Shown here: positions 25,836 to 38,196 of the stretch, in pieces
Numbering within the stretch: the first letter of the stretch is position 1
Layout: every line of letters begins with the position of its first letter
NCBI RefSeq assembly: GCF_000508165.1
Contig: NZ_AYOZ01000062.1
Location: forward strand, 90,538 to 154,537
Direction of reading: 5' to 3'
From: Marinomonas profundimaris
GTDB lineage: Bacteria; Pseudomonadota; Gammaproteobacteria; Pseudomonadales; Marinomonadaceae
Length of the DNA stretch: 64,000 bases
Translations under genes and position numbers: made by a program
The notes under the pieces: generated by a model
What the model saw: only the letters and a program-made list of their open reading frames with translations
Told to the model about the DNA's origin: nothing
Databases searched by the model: none

Positions 25836-28196
25836 GTGTCATCCCAGCCTACCAATGATCACCCTACAAAACGCTTGTCTCAGGCATTTTCTGCTTTTTT
25901 CCAACAGGTGACAATTCCTAGCGAACACGCCGACAGCTATCGATATCATCAGTTTTGTACCATCGTTCGTTTATTACCGCTGGTCAGCCTTGCCACCTTT
26001 TTTGCGGCATTTTGCGGTTTATATTTTGCTTGGAACCAAGGCAATAACGGACTTATTGTCATATGGACAAGCATACTGGCCCTCATCGCCTCATCCGAAT
26101 TAATAGTTTGGTGGCTGTATATTGCTCGCCCTAGTGTCCATTATGTATCCAAATTTATGGTCTACTTGCTGGCATTCAGTATTGGCCTTGCAGGCATATT
26201 TTACGCCATCATTACCATCCATTTATTCAGTCTCTTTTCCGATCATGAACGTATTTTTCTCTTCGCCATTGTGTCGGCGTTTCTGTCTAGCGGCGGATGG
26301 ATTTTTGCCAGCATTCCATTAGTTGGTTTGGTCTGGACGATCAGTATGAGTGCCGGACTAATATTCGGCCTGATCTATTTATTTGGTGATACCTATTTTT
26401 TATTGGCGGTATTAGCGGCTTTTTATTGTGTGTTTTTATGCTCCGCCATCCTCATTTTTTCTCGGCAGTATTTAAAAGCCTTAATGTCAGAAACAGAAAT
26501 TGAAAACCAACATCAAACGGTCAGTTTATTGCTCCATGACTTTGAAGAGAAAGCCACCGACTGGTTATGGGAAACCAATAAAAAAGGCCATTTACGCCAT
26601 TTGTCTCAAAAGCTGATTGAAGCAGCGCAATCCGATGAGGAAAAGCTTTTAGCCTTCCCTTACATTAGCATCATCGGAAACTTGCTCGAAAAAGGCGAAG
26701 AAGATTCCCTTAATCAACTGCAAATACTGTCTGAAGCACTGGCATCCAACTGTAATTTTAGTGACATTGTCGTGCCAGTAAACATCAATGGCGTGACGCG
26801 TTGGTGGTCCTTTTCTGCCAAAAAGCTGATGGATAAAACACATCAGTTTAATGGCTGGCGTGGCGTGGCGTCTGATATTACCAACAGCGTATTGCGTGAA
26901 CGAGAAATGATAAAACAAGCGAATACCGATACCTTAACGGGGATTGGTAATCGACTCTTTTTTAATGACCAGCTCGCGGCGCTGTTCCCTAAGGCCGATG
27001 ACTTGGATGCATCTTGTGCCTTGCTGTTATTGGACTTGGATAACTTCAAACTGATTAATGATTCTTTTGGCCATGCCGCCGGCGATGAATTGTTGATTGA
27101 AGCCAGTAAGCGGCTTCGTGACAATACGCCAGACAACGCCATTCTTGCCAGGCTGGGCGGCGACGAATTCGCCATGATCGTACCGCATCCTGCGCTATAC
27201 GCCGAAATCGCAATCTTAAGCAGTCAGCTCCAGCACGCTATTTCTCAACCGTGGCATTACGGTGAAAACCTCATTGAAATACACGCCAGTATTGGTATCG
27301 CGTTTACCAGCCAAGCCATCACTCGCATTGATTCGCTTTTACGAGCCAGTGATTTAGCGCTTTACGCCGCCAAAGAGGCAGGTCGTGATGCGGTTCGTTT
27401 TTTTGATCCTGCCATGGAAGAAGCCGCCAACCATAAAGGTCAAATATTAGGAGAGATGCGACAGTCCATTTTCAATAATGAATTTGTTTTGCATTACCAG
27501 CCTCAACTCGACTTAAGCACCGAAAAGCTCATTGGTTTTGAAGCCTTGGTACGATGGAAGCACCCTAAACGAGGCATGATACCGCCTCTCGATTTCATTC
27601 CCATTGCCGAAGAAAGTGGCTTGATTCTACCGCTCGGTTCTTGGGTGTTAGAGCAAGCTTGTTTGGAAGCGGCCAAATGGCCTGCTAACACGTACGTGGC
27701 AGTGAATGTCTCTGCGATTCAAATAGAGCGCAGTGACTTTTTATCAGAAGTAAAAGCGGTCTTGCAGCGTACTCAGTTACCACCAGAACGTTTGGAAATT
27801 GAAATTACTGAATCTGTGCTAATGACAGACCAAACGCCTGCGTTTAGCTTCCTTATGGGGTTAAAAGAGATTGGCGTCAAAATCGCGCTGGATGACTTTG
27901 GTACGGGGTTTTCTTCTTTGTCTTATTTACAGAACTTACCGCTAGACAAGATCAAGATAGACCAATCCTTCATCAATTTATCCGATACGGACGACAAAGC
28001 CTGCGCCATCATCCGAACCATTACGCAACTGGCGGAGGCACTTCAATTGAATACGATTGCAGAAGGCATTGAGCGCAACGGGCAATACAAACTCCTGTCT
28101 GAGTTAGGTGTCAATTCAGGGCAAGGCTATTGGTACGCCCGCCCTATGCCCGCCGAAGAGATTACCGCCTTTATTGAAGGTAAAAAAGCCTTGTAG
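25836..28196 (+). CDS. Membrane GGDEF-EAL protein (cyclic-di-GMP turnover)
   Basis: 786 residues starting at GTG, with AAGGAG five bases upstream. Six membrane helices (about 45-215) form a sensor module of no recognised name. A PAS-like segment (TDWLWETNKKGHL) covers about 245-355. The diguanylate cyclase domain has TGIGNRLFF and an intact GGDEF (ARLGGDEFAMIV, about residue 448). No RxxD inhibitory site lies at the expected place. The phosphodiesterase domain has GFEALVRWKHP, ITESVLM, ALDDFGTGFSSL, KIDQSFI and IAEGIE, with metal and catalytic residues in place. It may act in either direction, or as a phosphodiesterase stimulated through GGDEF. Monocistronic. Confidence 0.9.
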   Translation: MSSQPTNDHPTKRLSQAFSAFFQQVTIPSEHADSYRYHQFCTIVRLLPLVSLATFFAAFCGLYFAWNQGNNGLIVIWTSILALIASSELIVWWLYIARPSVHYVSKFMVYLLAFSIGLAGIFYAIITIHLFSLFSDHERIFLFAIVSAFLSSGGWIFASIPLVGLVWTISMSAGLIFGLIYLFGDTYFLLAVLAAFYCVFLCSAILIFSRQYLKALMSETEIENQHQTVSLLLHDFEEKATDWLWETNKKGHLRHLSQKLIEAAQSDEEKLLAFPYISIIGNLLEKGEEDSLNQLQILSEALASNCNFSDIVVPVNINGVTRWWSFSAKKLMDKTHQFNGWRGVASDITNSVLREREMIKQANTDTLTGIGNRLFFNDQLAALFPKADDLDASCALLLLDLDNFKLINDSFGHAAGDELLIEASKRLRDNTPDNAILARLGGDEFAMIVPHPALYAEIAILSSQLQHAISQPWHYGENLIEIHASIGIAFTSQAITRIDSLLRASDLALYAAKEAGRDAVRFFDPAMEEAANHKGQILGEMRQSIFNNEFVLHYQPQLDLSTEKLIGFEALVRWKHPKRGMIPPLDFIPIAEESGLILPLGSWVLEQACLEAAKWPANTYVAVNVSAIQIERSDFLSEVKAVLQRTQLPPERLEIEITESVLMTDQTPAFSFLMGLKEIGVKIALDDFGTGFSSLSYLQNLPLDKIKIDQSFINLSDTDDKACAIIRTITQLAEALQLNTIAEGIERNGQYKLLSELGVNSGQGYWYARPMPAEEITAFIEGKKAL

Positions 28197-28202
28197 CCGT
28201 TC

Positions 28203-28379
28203 TCAAGCGATTGGCTTTTGCGTAGCGTCTATTTTGGCTTTCACGGCTTCAGCTTGTTCGGTCAACTCTGAATACAGTCGAATGTCACCTCCACGCTGGG
28301 CCTGCATGGCTTTTTCCAGTAACACGCCATATTCTTTATTGAGTTTCTTTAATGGGTCCGATTTTAAAAATGAAAACAT
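28203..28379 (-). CDS. DUF6435-family small protein
   Basis: 58-residue open frame beginning MFSFLKSDPLKKLNKEYG and ending KPIA, with AAGGA five bases before the ATG. The sequence is highly polar and predicted to be one or two amphipathic helices (LLEKAMQAQRGGDIRLYSEL). The MFSFLKSDP start and QRxGDIRxYSxL core agree with a conserved family of unknown function, which I recognise as DUF6435. It is convergent with the GGDEF-EAL gene, six bases apart, and follows a terminator that separates it from gltD. Function unknown. Confidence 0.85.
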   Translation of the reverse strand: MFSFLKSDPLKKLNKEYGVLLEKAMQAQRGGDIRLYSELTEQAEAVKAKIDATQKPIA

Positions 28380-28436
28380 AAGCGTCCTTTAATTTGAGTC
28401 TGTTATTGATACGGTCACAAACCGCATTTGGATGAC

Positions 28437-28479
28437 AAAAAAAACGCCAAGCAGTGTAATAATCTGCTTGGCGTTTTTA
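28437..28479 (-). terminator. Intrinsic terminator of the gltBD operon
   Basis: AAAACGCCAAGCAG (28441-28454) pairs perfectly with CTGCTTGGCGTTTT (28464-28477), loop of nine. On the minus strand it is followed by a run of eight T residues (28437-28444). It lies 38 bases after the gltD stop codon. Confidence 0.93.
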
Positions 28480-28514
28480 TGTGTTTTACCTTTCAACCAG
28501 TAACAAGATTGAAA

Positions 28515-29942
<1,428 letters not shown>

Positions 29943-29953
29943 CTATCTCCTCG

Positions 29954-30039
29954 GCCGCCTGTTAACAAGCGGCGCTTCTTTCAAATGGGTCAGACTGATT
30001 CATTCACAACGCTTGGCTTCATTCAAACAAAACCAAGCG
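29954..30039 (-). promoter_or_regulatory. Two hairpins in the gltB-gltD intercistronic region
   Basis: GCCGC-c-TGTTAACA-a-GCGGC (29954-29973) folds just before the gltD ribosome binding site, and CGCTTGG (30010-30016) pairs with CCAAGCG (30033-30039) near the gltB stop. Neither has a T-run, so they are more likely processing or stability elements than terminators. The effect on subunit ratio is inferred. Confidence 0.45.
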
Positions 30040-30054
30040 CCATAACAGCGTGTT

Positions 30055-33000
30055 TTATTCCGGACGTTGACGAGTACTCGCCAAAAGCGCGCCTAAGCTT
30101 GCCGCTTTTGGTTTTACTAGCCAGAACTTGCCAATGTAGTCATAGAAGTTTTCTAAGATCTCATGGCCCCATTCGCTGTCAGTTTCACGGACGTATTCTT
30201 CGATCACTGAACGAAGGTGCGAACGATATTCTTCTGTCAATTCCGTACCAATACGGTGAATTTCCACCAATTCGTGGTTGTATTTGTCCACGAAGGTACG
30301 ATCTAAATCGAGCACATAAGCAAAGCCACCGGTCATACCAGCGCCAAAGTTATACCCGGTGTTACCCAGTACCGTTACCATGCCGCCTGTCATGTATTCA
30401 CAACAGTGATCGCCGGCGCCTTCAATAACCGTATGTGTGCCAGAGTTACGCACGGCGAATCGTTCGCCTGCGGTACCTGCGGCAAACAATTTACCGCCCG
30501 TTGCACCATACAAACAGGTGTTACCAATAATGGCCGACACTTGAGACTGGAACGATGAACCGCGTGGTGGGCGAATCACTAGCTTACCGCCAGTCATACC
30601 TTTGCCCACGTAGTCGTTTGCGTCGCCTTCCAAGTACATGTTTAAGCCGCCCGCGTTCCATACACCGAAACTCTGACCCGCTGTACCGGTCAGTTTCAAC
30701 GTCAATGGCACATCAGACATGCCTTGGTTACCGTAGCGTTTGGCGATTTCACCAGACAAGCGAGCACCGATAGAACGATCACAGTTCGTCACTGCAAAAG
30801 CGAATTCACCGCCTTCTTTTTCTTCAATGACGTCTTTTACTGTGTCCCACATTTTCAACGCCAATAGGCCTTTGTCATGTGGCGGGTTAAACGGTAAATC
30901 GCAATATTGTGGCTTGTCCGCTGGGATCAAGTCATTGTTCAAGATCGGCGACAAATCCAAGTTACGCTGTTTGTCCGTTTCACCAGGAAGCAACGCCAAC
31001 AAATCAGTACGACCAATTAAGTCACGTAAGTTCGCAACACCCAACTTCGCCAACCAAAGACGCGTGTCTTGAGCCATGAATAAGAAGAAATTCTTGATCA
31101 TCTCAACCGTGCCGATGAAGTGATCATCACGCAGACCTTGGTCCTGAGTCGCGACACCCGTTGCACAGTTGTTTAGATGACAAATTCGCAAAAACTTACA
31201 CCCCATGGCAATCATTGGCGTTGTACCAAAACCGAAGCTTTCTGCGCCTAGGATCGCCGCTTTCACGACATCCAGACCGGTTTTTAGACCACCGTCTGTT
31301 TGTAGACGAATCTTGCCACGAAGGTCATTAGAACGAAGCGCTTGCTGTGCTTCCGCCAACCCTAATTCCCACGGTGAACCCGCATGACGAATGGACGTAA
31401 GCGGTGACGCAGCTGTACCGCCATCGTAACCAGAAATGGTGATCAAATCCGCGTAGGCTTTCGCCACACCCGCGGCGATCGTGCCCACACCCGGTTCAGA
31501 AACCAACTTCACAGAAACCAAGGCTTCTGGGTTCACTTGTTTCAAATCGAAAATCAACTGTGCCAAATCTTCAATCGAGTAAATATCGTGATGCGGCGGC
31601 GGTGAAATCAAGGTTACGCCCGGAACGGCATAACGCAAACGCGCAATAAGACCGTTTACTTTACCGCCGGGAAGCTGACCACCTTCACCCGGTTTCGCGC
31701 CTTGTGCGACTTTGATTTGTAGTACTTCTGCGTTGACAAGGTATTCTGGCGTGACACCAAAACGACCAGACGCAATTTGCTTGATCTTAGAGCGACGTTC
31801 TGTGCCATGGCGCGCTGGGTCTTCGCCACCTTCACCAGAGTTAGAACGACAACCTAATTCGTTCATCGCTTGCGCCAAGGCTTCATGCGCTTCTGGAGAC
31901 AACGCCCCTAGCGACATACCCGCCGAGTCAAAGCGCGGCAATATGCTTTCAACCGATTCCACGTCATCGATGGCAATCGCTTTGGCTTTATCTGACAAGG
32001 TAAACAAATCACGTAACATAGACGCTGGGCGAGTATTCACTAACTCTGCGTATTTCGTGAAATCTTCAAACTTGCCACTGCCTACCGCGGCTTGTAAGTT
32101 TCGCACCACATCTGGGTTAAAGGCATGGTATTCCGCATCGTGTACGTATTTTAGGTAACCGCCCTGTTGGATCGGTTTACGCAATTTCCACGCGTTGCTG
32201 GCGATTGTTGTTTGGTCGCGCTGGAAGTCTTCAAACTTCGCGCCTTTGATTCGACTGGCGACGCCTTGGAAACATAGATCCACAACCGCTGTGTCCAAAC
32301 CAATCGCTTCAAACAATTGCGCACCACGGTAAGATGCCATGGTGGAGATACCCATTTTTGACAGTATCTTCATTAAGCCTTTGTTGATGCCTTTACGGTA
32401 TTTTCCGTGACAAGCGATCGGATCGCCCAACACTTCGCCTTTGTCGATCATGTCGTTAATCAGACGAAAAGACAGGTACGGATATACCGCTGTCGCACCG
32501 AAGCCTAACAACACAGCAAACTGATGAGGATCACGAGCAAAGCCAGTGTCTGCAATGATGTTCGAGTCGCAACGTAAGCCGACTTTGGTTAAATGGTGAT
32601 GCACTGCACCCACGGCCATTGGCGCAGGAATAGGCAAGTGTGTTTTGTCAATGTCACGGTCGCTCAATACGAGAATCACCGCGCCATTTTTCACTTCTTC
32701 TTCCGCTTTAATTTGGAGGTTCAACACCGCCTGTTCAAGCGTTACTTCGTCAGGATTGTAATTGGTATCCAAACGCACCAAACGGAAACGGTGATCATTC
32801 ATGGCCAATAATCGGCTGTATTTACGTGGCGACAACACAGGCGAAGACATGATGATTCGGTTCGCGTGCTTTGGCGTTTCTTCAAATAAGTTACGCTCAA
32901 CACCAATGCAGGTTTCCAACGACATAACGATTGATTCACGCAATGGATCGATCGGCGGGTTGGTCACTTGCGCAAACTTCTGACGAAAGTAATCCGTCAA

Positions 33001-34506
33001 TGGACGCGTTTGGCTAGACATTACCGCCATTGGCGTGTCATCACCCATTGAACCCACCGCTTCATGGCCACTTTCGGCTAATGGGCGGAAGATTTGTTCA
33101 CGCTCTTCAAAAGACACTTGGAACATCTTCTGATACACCAACATTTCATCTTTGGTGAACGGCACGAACTCTTGAGTGGATTCTTCTAATAAAGATTCAA
33201 CGCGAATCGCTTCTTGTTTCAACCATTTTTTGTATGGATGTAGAGACTTAAGACGATTATCAATGTCTTGAGTGTGAAGCATCTTGCCAGTTTGTGTATC
33301 GATAACCAGCATTTGACCAGGACCAACACGACCTTTTGCCACAACATCTTCTGGCTTGTAGTCATAAGTTCCGATTTCAGACGCCAACGTAATGAAGCCG
33401 TTTTTCGTCACAACCCAACGAGAAGGACGCAATCCGTTACGGTCCAACATACAAATCGCATGACGACCGTCTGTCATTACCAAGCCTGCTGGGCCATCCC
33501 ATGGTTCCATGTGCATCGAGTTGTATTCGTAAAATGCACGTAACTCTGGATCCATGTTTTCGACGTTCTGCCACGCTGGTGGAATGATCAAACGTGCGGC
33601 ACGGAAAATATCCATTCCGCCCGTTACTAACACTTCCAACATGTTGTCCATTGAGGACGAATCGGAGCCCGTTAAGTTAACCAAAGGTTGAAGGTCTTGA
33701 AGCTCTGGAATCAACGGTGAACGCAGTTTGTTCGCTCGCGCCAAAGCCCAGTTACGGTTGCCTTCTATCGTGTTGATCTCACCGTTATGCGCCAACATAC
33801 GGAATGGCTGAGCAAGCGGCCATCTCGGTAGCGTGTTAGTTGAGAAACGTTGGTGAAACACACAAATGGCCGTCTGCAGTTTTTCATTACCCAAATCTTT
33901 GTAAAAAGACGGCAAATCTACTGGCATCATCAATCCTTTGTAAGACAACACCTTGTCAGACAAAGAACAGACGTAGAAATTTTCGTAATGTGCCAAAGCC
34001 ATTTCTGTTTGACGACGAGCCACAAACAGACGCGTAGAAAAAGTACGCGCGTCCATCCGATTGCTGTCGATAAAGACTTGTTCAATGCGTGGCAGGCATT
34101 CTTCTGCAATACGACCAAGACACGTCGAATCCGTCGGGACTTCACGCCAGCCGACAACATTCAGCTCTTGGTCTTCTAACTGCTTAGTTAAGACGTCGCG
34201 CTGCTCTTTTGCCAGCACTTCATCTTGATCCAAAAACACCATGCCGATGCCGTAAAGGTCAGACAAGGTGTGACTAAACAAGTTAATCGCTTCGGTACGT
34301 AAAAAAGCATCCGGTTTTTGGATCAAAAGACCGCAACCGTCACCCGTTTTTCCATCGGCGGCAATACCACCGCGGTGTGTCATACATGTCAAAGATTGAA
34401 TCGCTGTTTTAAGCAATTCATGACTTGTGTTGCCTTCCATATGAGCAATTAAGCCAAAGCCACAGTTGTCTTTGAACTCGCCAGGACGATAAAGGCCTGC
34501 ATTCAT
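30055..34506 (-). CDS. gltB: Glutamate synthase (NADPH) large subunit
   Basis: Makes two glutamates from glutamine and 2-oxoglutarate. 1483 residues. The N-terminal amidotransferase begins at Cys15 ([12 protein letters not shown]) after a short propeptide; that Cys becomes the N-terminal nucleophile. The central and FMN domains follow ([34 protein letters not shown]), with 3Fe-4S cysteines in [15 protein letters not shown]. The C-terminal beta-helix GXXGXXXG domain includes [20 protein letters not shown]. Together with gltD it is the main glutamate-forming route at low ammonium. Its position beside the aroKB-damX block is the Pseudomonas-like order. Confidence 0.97.
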   Translation of the reverse strand: MNAGLYRPGEFKDNCGFGLIAHMEGNTSHELLKTAIQSLTCMTHRGGIAADGKTGDGCGLLIQKPDAFLRTEAINLFSHTLSDLYGIGMVFLDQDEVLAKEQRDVLTKQLEDQELNVVGWREVPTDSTCLGRIAEECLPRIEQVFIDSNRMDARTFSTRLFVARRQTEMALAHYENFYVCSLSDKVLSYKGLMMPVDLPSFYKDLGNEKLQTAICVFHQRFSTNTLPRWPLAQPFRMLAHNGEINTIEGNRNWALARANKLRSPLIPELQDLQPLVNLTGSDSSSMDNMLEVLVTGGMDIFRAARLIIPPAWQNVENMDPELRAFYEYNSMHMEPWDGPAGLVMTDGRHAICMLDRNGLRPSRWVVTKNGFITLASEIGTYDYKPEDVVAKGRVGPGQMLVIDTQTGKMLHTQDIDNRLKSLHPYKKWLKQEAIRVESLLEESTQEFVPFTKDEMLVYQKMFQVSFEEREQIFRPLAESGHEAVGSMGDDTPMAVMSSQTRPLTDYFRQKFAQVTNPPIDPLRESIVMSLETCIGVERNLFEETPKHANRIIMSSPVLSPRKYSRLLAMNDHRFRLVRLDTNYNPDEVTLEQAVLNLQIKAEEEVKNGAVILVLSDRDIDKTHLPIPAPMAVGAVHHHLTKVGLRCDSNIIADTGFARDPHQFAVLLGFGATAVYPYLSFRLINDMIDKGEVLGDPIACHGKYRKGINKGLMKILSKMGISTMASYRGAQLFEAIGLDTAVVDLCFQGVASRIKGAKFEDFQRDQTTIASNAWKLRKPIQQGGYLKYVHDAEYHAFNPDVVRNLQAAVGSGKFEDFTKYAELVNTRPASMLRDLFTLSDKAKAIAIDDVESVESILPRFDSAGMSLGALSPEAHEALAQAMNELGCRSNSGEGGEDPARHGTERRSKIKQIASGRFGVTPEYLVNAEVLQIKVAQGAKPGEGGQLPGGKVNGLIARLRYAVPGVTLISPPPHHDIYSIEDLAQLIFDLKQVNPEALVSVKLVSEPGVGTIAAGVAKAYADLITISGYDGGTAASPLTSIRHAGSPWELGLAEAQQALRSNDLRGKIRLQTDGGLKTGLDVVKAAILGAESFGFGTTPMIAMGCKFLRICHLNNCATGVATQDQGLRDDHFIGTVEMIKNFFLFMAQDTRLWLAKLGVANLRDLIGRTDLLALLPGETDKQRNLDLSPILNNDLIPADKPQYCDLPFNPPHDKGLLALKMWDTVKDVIEEKEGGEFAFAVTNCDRSIGARLSGEIAKRYGNQGMSDVPLTLKLTGTAGQSFGVWNAGGLNMYLEGDANDYVGKGMTGGKLVIRPPRGSSFQSQVSAIIGNTCLYGATGGKLFAAGTAGERFAVRNSGTHTVIEGAGDHCCEYMTGGMVTVLGNTGYNFGAGMTGGFAYVLDLDRTFVDKYNHELVEIHRIGTELTEEYRSHLRSVIEEYVRETDSEWGHEILENFYDYIGKFWLVKPKAASLGALLASTRQRPE

Positions 34507-34856
34507 ACACCAACTCCCACAGTTGAAACGTAAAATTATAATTAGAGGTAAATTAGACTATTTGGTGACTGGGCTAAAAAGCGAAAGCGTCAATAAACTC
34601 GCTTCGAGAATGACTATCATCTACCCAAAAGGCCACAAAATGGACGATCATACTACCCTGCCAACGGGTTCTACTCAAATTGCCACCGAGCGGGTTTATG
34701 TTATTTTGGCGGTTTTTATAGGGGTTTTAGAGGCAAATAATGGGGACTTAGAGAATTATCTATGGCTGGAGTTTTTCCAAACAGAAAATTCCACTGTTCA
34801 TTCATGTTTTTCAGAGAATTACAGTGAATTTTACTTAATTTAGAGATTACCTATAC
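34507..34856 (-). promoter_or_regulatory. gltB upstream region with -10 and a Fur-box-like site
   Basis: This 350-base AT-rich stretch holds no convincing gene. A good -10 (TATAAT on the minus strand, 34535-34540) lies 29 bases before the gltB start; no good -35 is visible. At 34605-34619 CGAGAATGACTATCA matches 12 of 14 informative positions of the 7-1-7 Fur consensus and is nearly identical to the site in front of exbB. A plus-strand open frame of 106 codons (34523-34843) crosses the region, but it has no ribosome binding site and looks random. Confidence 0.45.
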
Positions 34857-34877
34857 AAAAGCCTCACAAAACGAGGC
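34857..34877 (-). terminator. Terminator after damX
   Basis: GCCTC (34861-34865) pairs with GAGGC (34873-34877) around a seven-base loop. On the minus strand TTTT follows (34857-34860). It is short but well placed, about 45 bases after the damX stop codon, and separates the pil-aro-damX unit from gltB. Confidence 0.6.
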
Positions 34878-34921
34878 ATTTATGGCGTTTTATTCACTAC
34901 GAGACCATTAAAAACAGCGCA

Positions 34922-36466
34922 CTACTGCGTTTTCTTAATATCGTCCTGAATACCGCGGGCACTTCGCGCCCAAGGGTTAAGATCACGAATGTCTTTAGGA
35001 AGTGACTCTGACGCCGCAATGGCTTCACTGCGGTTTCGGTACGTTCCGTAAACAACCACAAACCAATCCTTGCCGTTATGCTTTGATTTGAAGTAACCAA
35101 ATGCGTCGACACCACCTTGATCGCGGATAAAATCTTGTACCGTCGATTGGTTATGAGTGCCCAGTAATTGCAGCGTGTAGCGATTTGGATTCTGCGACAA
35201 CCACCACTCCGTTTTATCAAATGGGTCTTTTGAAGTATTGAGGTTGGCCTTTTCACTTTTGGGCTGCGTCACTGGCGTGCTGATAATAGGCGCCGCTTGC
35301 GCCAATGGGGCTTCTGATCGAATCGGGGCCGTTGATATTGCTGGCGTCACCATAGAAGGTGCTGAGGGTTGCTCTGCCGTTGGCGTATTCGACATACTAA
35401 TCGCAGGCAAAGAGGTTCCGACTGGAATCGGCGGCAATACGATTTCGCCCTCCTGACCGATTTTACGCTGCATCGCGTCAATACGAGCAATGGTTTCCGC
35501 AGAAGATTGCCCTTGTCGAGGACTCAAAGGAATGACATTACTGGTTCTGTCCGCGGACGTGTTTACCTGTGCGGGTTTATCAGAGAATAACACCGCCACC
35601 AAAATACCGAGCATCACGACTGACAGTAACGCCATGTGCGCTAAAGGGAAGCCCATCGCTAGATTAAAGCGAAAGCCAGATTTCGGTGGTTTGTTTCCAT
35701 TGCCCATCATCGCCTGAGCAATTTGATTGATTCGCCCAGGATAACCACCAGATTCTTGATGGATTTGCGCGACTTGTTTGTCATTAAATGGCAAGTTGAT
35801 CCCGCCCCCCACCGCACGAACGCGATGCAACAAATACGCTCGTGTTTGTTCTGGTGAATAAGGCGCTAAGGTAAAGGAATGACTTAATTGCTCATAACGG
35901 GAGCGCTGGTACGTGTCTAAGTTACGGGATAAGGAATATTCACTAAACAACACAACATGAGGAACGGTTTGGTTGTCGGTTGCCAGAGACATCATGTCTA
36001 ACAACATGCTCACAGCATCGGTGTTTAGCTCTTGAGCATTATCAATCAGTATCAACGCCGCTTGGCCTTTCTCATCCAGATCATGAGAAAATTTAAGCAA
36101 AGGACCGAACGTGGTTTCATTTGGGGGTTGCGTAAAATGACTGGCGTAACCGGCATAGATCGCTTGCAGTAGTTGCCCCGCGGTCATCAGCATGACACCT
36201 TTGACGTGACTAACCACCGTAGTATCGTCTTGATGTCGGGCGAACTCCATCAAGAAACGACTTTTACCGCTGCCTTGTGGTCCTTGGACCACAGAAAGCA
36301 GACTGCTATAACGGCTTAGGTGTTCCAGCAGAGCAAGCTGCTGATTGCCTTCTTCAGAGGCGAAATAGACAGAAGCGTCTTTCGAGCCAAAAGGATCCCT
36401 CAGCGTCGCTTTTGAGGGCTGATTGAGCGCATCCTCTAGGTCATACTGAAAGTCTGGCTTTGACAT
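34922..36466 (-). CDS. damX: DamX-like cell-division protein (AAA ATPase plus SPOR)
   Basis: 514 residues. An N-terminal ATPase domain has a Walker A (GPQGSGKSRFL) near residue 61 and a Walker B (ALILIDNAQEL). A membrane helix lies at about 275-297 (LAHMALLSVVMLGILVAVLF), followed by a Pro/Ser/Thr-rich linker. A C-terminal SPOR domain (about 425-505; YTLQLLGTHNQSTVQDFIRD) binds denuded glycan strands at the septum. E. coli DamX has lost a recognisable ATPase motif; the longer two-domain form is usual in Pseudomonas relatives. It is last in the pil-aroK-aroB-damX unit, 33 bases after aroB. Confidence 0.9.
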   Translation of the reverse strand: MSKPDFQYDLEDALNQPSKATLRDPFGSKDASVYFASEEGNQQLALLEHLSRYSSLLSVVQGPQGSGKSRFLMEFARHQDDTTVVSHVKGVMLMTAGQLLQAIYAGYASHFTQPPNETTFGPLLKFSHDLDEKGQAALILIDNAQELNTDAVSMLLDMMSLATDNQTVPHVVLFSEYSLSRNLDTYQRSRYEQLSHSFTLAPYSPEQTRAYLLHRVRAVGGGINLPFNDKQVAQIHQESGGYPGRINQIAQAMMGNGNKPPKSGFRFNLAMGFPLAHMALLSVVMLGILVAVLFSDKPAQVNTSADRTSNVIPLSPRQGQSSAETIARIDAMQRKIGQEGEIVLPPIPVGTSLPAISMSNTPTAEQPSAPSMVTPAISTAPIRSEAPLAQAAPIISTPVTQPKSEKANLNTSKDPFDKTEWWLSQNPNRYTLQLLGTHNQSTVQDFIRDQGGVDAFGYFKSKHNGKDWFVVVYGTYRNRSEAIAASESLPKDIRDLNPWARSARGIQDDIKKTQ

Positions 36467-36499
36467 ACTTCGTCCTTCAACAATAAAGATCCAACAGAA

Positions 36500-37606
36500 T
36501 TAAGTAAGATTCGCTTGTTTACTCGCCTCAAGCGCATCCAAAAGGCATGCATTAAAATCTTCCATCGGAAAGTCCGACGTCACCATGGCATCACCAAGCG
36601 CACTCAGTAACACCAAACGCAAACTGCCATCTAATACTTTTTTGTCCAATGCCATGCGGTCAATGAAGCTTTCAAGCGTCATGTTTTCAGGTGGCAAGAC
36701 AGGTAAATTAGCCGCCTTAAAAAGCGCCACAGAACGACTAACATCTTGCTCTGTTACATTGCCCATACGCCAAGAAAGATCAATGGCCAAGACACTACCC
36801 GCGGCCACGGCTTCACCATGTAACCAATTCCCGTAACCCATTTCCGTTTCAATCGCATGACCGAAAGTATGGCCTAAATTCAAAATAGCGCGAATGCCGC
36901 CTTCTCTTTCGTCTTGTGCAACAACATTGGCTTTTGCCAAACAAGAGCGGTAAATCGCATCGCTTATTTTGTCATTGTCCAACGCCATCAAATGCGGCAT
37001 TTCTTGCTCTAGCCAGTCAAAAAACGGCACATCGCAAATTAAACCGTATTTAATCACTTCCGCCATGCCTGCCGACAATTCACGCTGTGGCAAACTGGAC
37101 AAGGTGTCGGTATCAATAATCACAGCTTGCGGCTGATAAAACGCCCCAATCATGTTTTTTCCCAGTGGGTGGTTAACACCCGTTTTACCACCAACGGAAG
37201 AATCCACTTGTGACAATAAGGTCGTCGGCACCTGAATAAAAGGCACACCGCGCTGATAGGTTGCGGCTGCAAACCCCGCCATGTCACCGACGACGCCGCC
37301 ACCCAGAGCAATCACCGTGGTTGTACGATTGTGTTTTGCTTCCAACAACGACGTCATAATCATGCCGTATGTGTCCAGCGTTTTGAACACTTCACCATCA
37401 GGCAAAATACACGTATCCACCTTGTAATCGACAGATAACATGGAAACCATTTCCTCGAGATACAGAGGCGCGATGGTTTCATTGGTTACGATCATGACTT
37501 GCTTGCCATGAATGGCATCGTCGAACAGCGCTTTCTGCTGACGAACGCCTCTGCCAATAAAAATAGGGTAACTGCGGTCGCCAAGGTCAACGGTTAACGT
37601 GCGCAT
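36500..37606 (-). CDS. aroB: 3-dehydroquinate synthase
   Basis: Second step of the shikimate pathway: converts DAHP to 3-dehydroquinate with catalytic NAD+ and zinc. 368 residues. Visible landmarks: [20 protein letters not shown] (NAD and substrate site), [28 protein letters not shown], and [12 protein letters not shown] with the metal-binding histidines. The ATG shares its A with the TAA stop of aroK (TAATG), so the two are translationally coupled. Length is normal for the family. Confidence 0.97.
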   Translation of the reverse strand: MRTLTVDLGDRSYPIFIGRGVRQQKALFDDAIHGKQVMIVTNETIAPLYLEEMVSMLSVDYKVDTCILPDGEVFKTLDTYGMIMTSLLEAKHNRTTTVIALGGGVVGDMAGFAAATYQRGVPFIQVPTTLLSQVDSSVGGKTGVNHPLGKNMIGAFYQPQAVIIDTDTLSSLPQRELSAGMAEVIKYGLICDVPFFDWLEQEMPHLMALDNDKISDAIYRSCLAKANVVAQDEREGGIRAILNLGHTFGHAIETEMGYGNWLHGEAVAAGSVLAIDLSWRMGNVTEQDVSRSVALFKAANLPVLPPENMTLESFIDRMALDKKVLDGSLRLVLLSALGDAMVTSDFPMEDFNACLLDALEASKQANLT

Positions 37607-38154
37607 TAGGATACGGTAATCTCCATTTTAAGATGGCGTCGGATCGCATCTAACACCTTGTTGGCGACAGATCTAGGATGACGGGCATCGGTTTCAATAA
37701 CTAAAGTCGCTACTTCTCGATAAAGAGGGTCACGTACTTCAAATAATTTTTTCAAGATGGCTTTCGGATCACCCGTTTGCAAAAGAGGTCGGTGAGTACT
37801 TTTGGATGTGCGGTACAGTTGCTGAGCAACCGATGCATACAAATAAACGACTAATGCATTTTCGCGAAGAATGTCTCTATTTTCTTCTCGCATCACGATT
37901 CCGCCGCCGGTGGCGAGCACACAGTCACCGGCATCTGATTCTGCGATGGACGCCAGCGCTTGAGTTTCTCGTCTCCGAAACCCCTCTTCACCTTCTCGTT
38001 CAAAGATCCAAGGAATATCTGCACCAGCATTGTCTTCTATGACTTTATCTAGATCATAGAACTCTTTGCCCATCGATTGAGAAATCAAACGGCCTATTGT
38101 CGTTTTTCCTGCGCCCATTGGGCCTACTAAAATAATATTGGGGGCTTTTATCAT
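37606..38154 (-). CDS. aroK: Shikimate kinase I
   Basis: Phosphorylates shikimate at the 3-hydroxyl with ATP. 182 residues with Walker [21 protein letters not shown] (Mg and shikimate contacts), FRRRETQAL (shikimate-binding Arg) and [19 protein letters not shown] is the lid region. I chose ATG 38154 ([11 protein letters not shown]); a TTG three codons upstream is possible. Neither has a strong ribosome binding site, so coupling to the upstream secretin gene is likely. Confidence 0.95.
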   Translation of the reverse strand: MIKAPNIILVGPMGAGKTTIGRLISQSMGKEFYDLDKVIEDNAGADIPWIFEREGEEGFRRRETQALASIAESDAGDCVLATGGGIVMREENRDILRENALVVYLYASVAQQLYRTSKSTHRPLLQTGDPKAILKKLFEVRDPLYREVATLVIETDARHPRSVANKVLDAIRRHLKMEITVS

Positions 38155-38196
38155 TGTATTCAATTACGTCGGGATTAAGCAGATTTAGACTGCGGC

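Noticed and set aside
34523..34843. 106-codon plus-strand ORF upstream of gltB
   Set aside because: No ribosome binding site, no recognisable family, irregular composition, and it overlaps the gltB promoter. Kept only as a region note.
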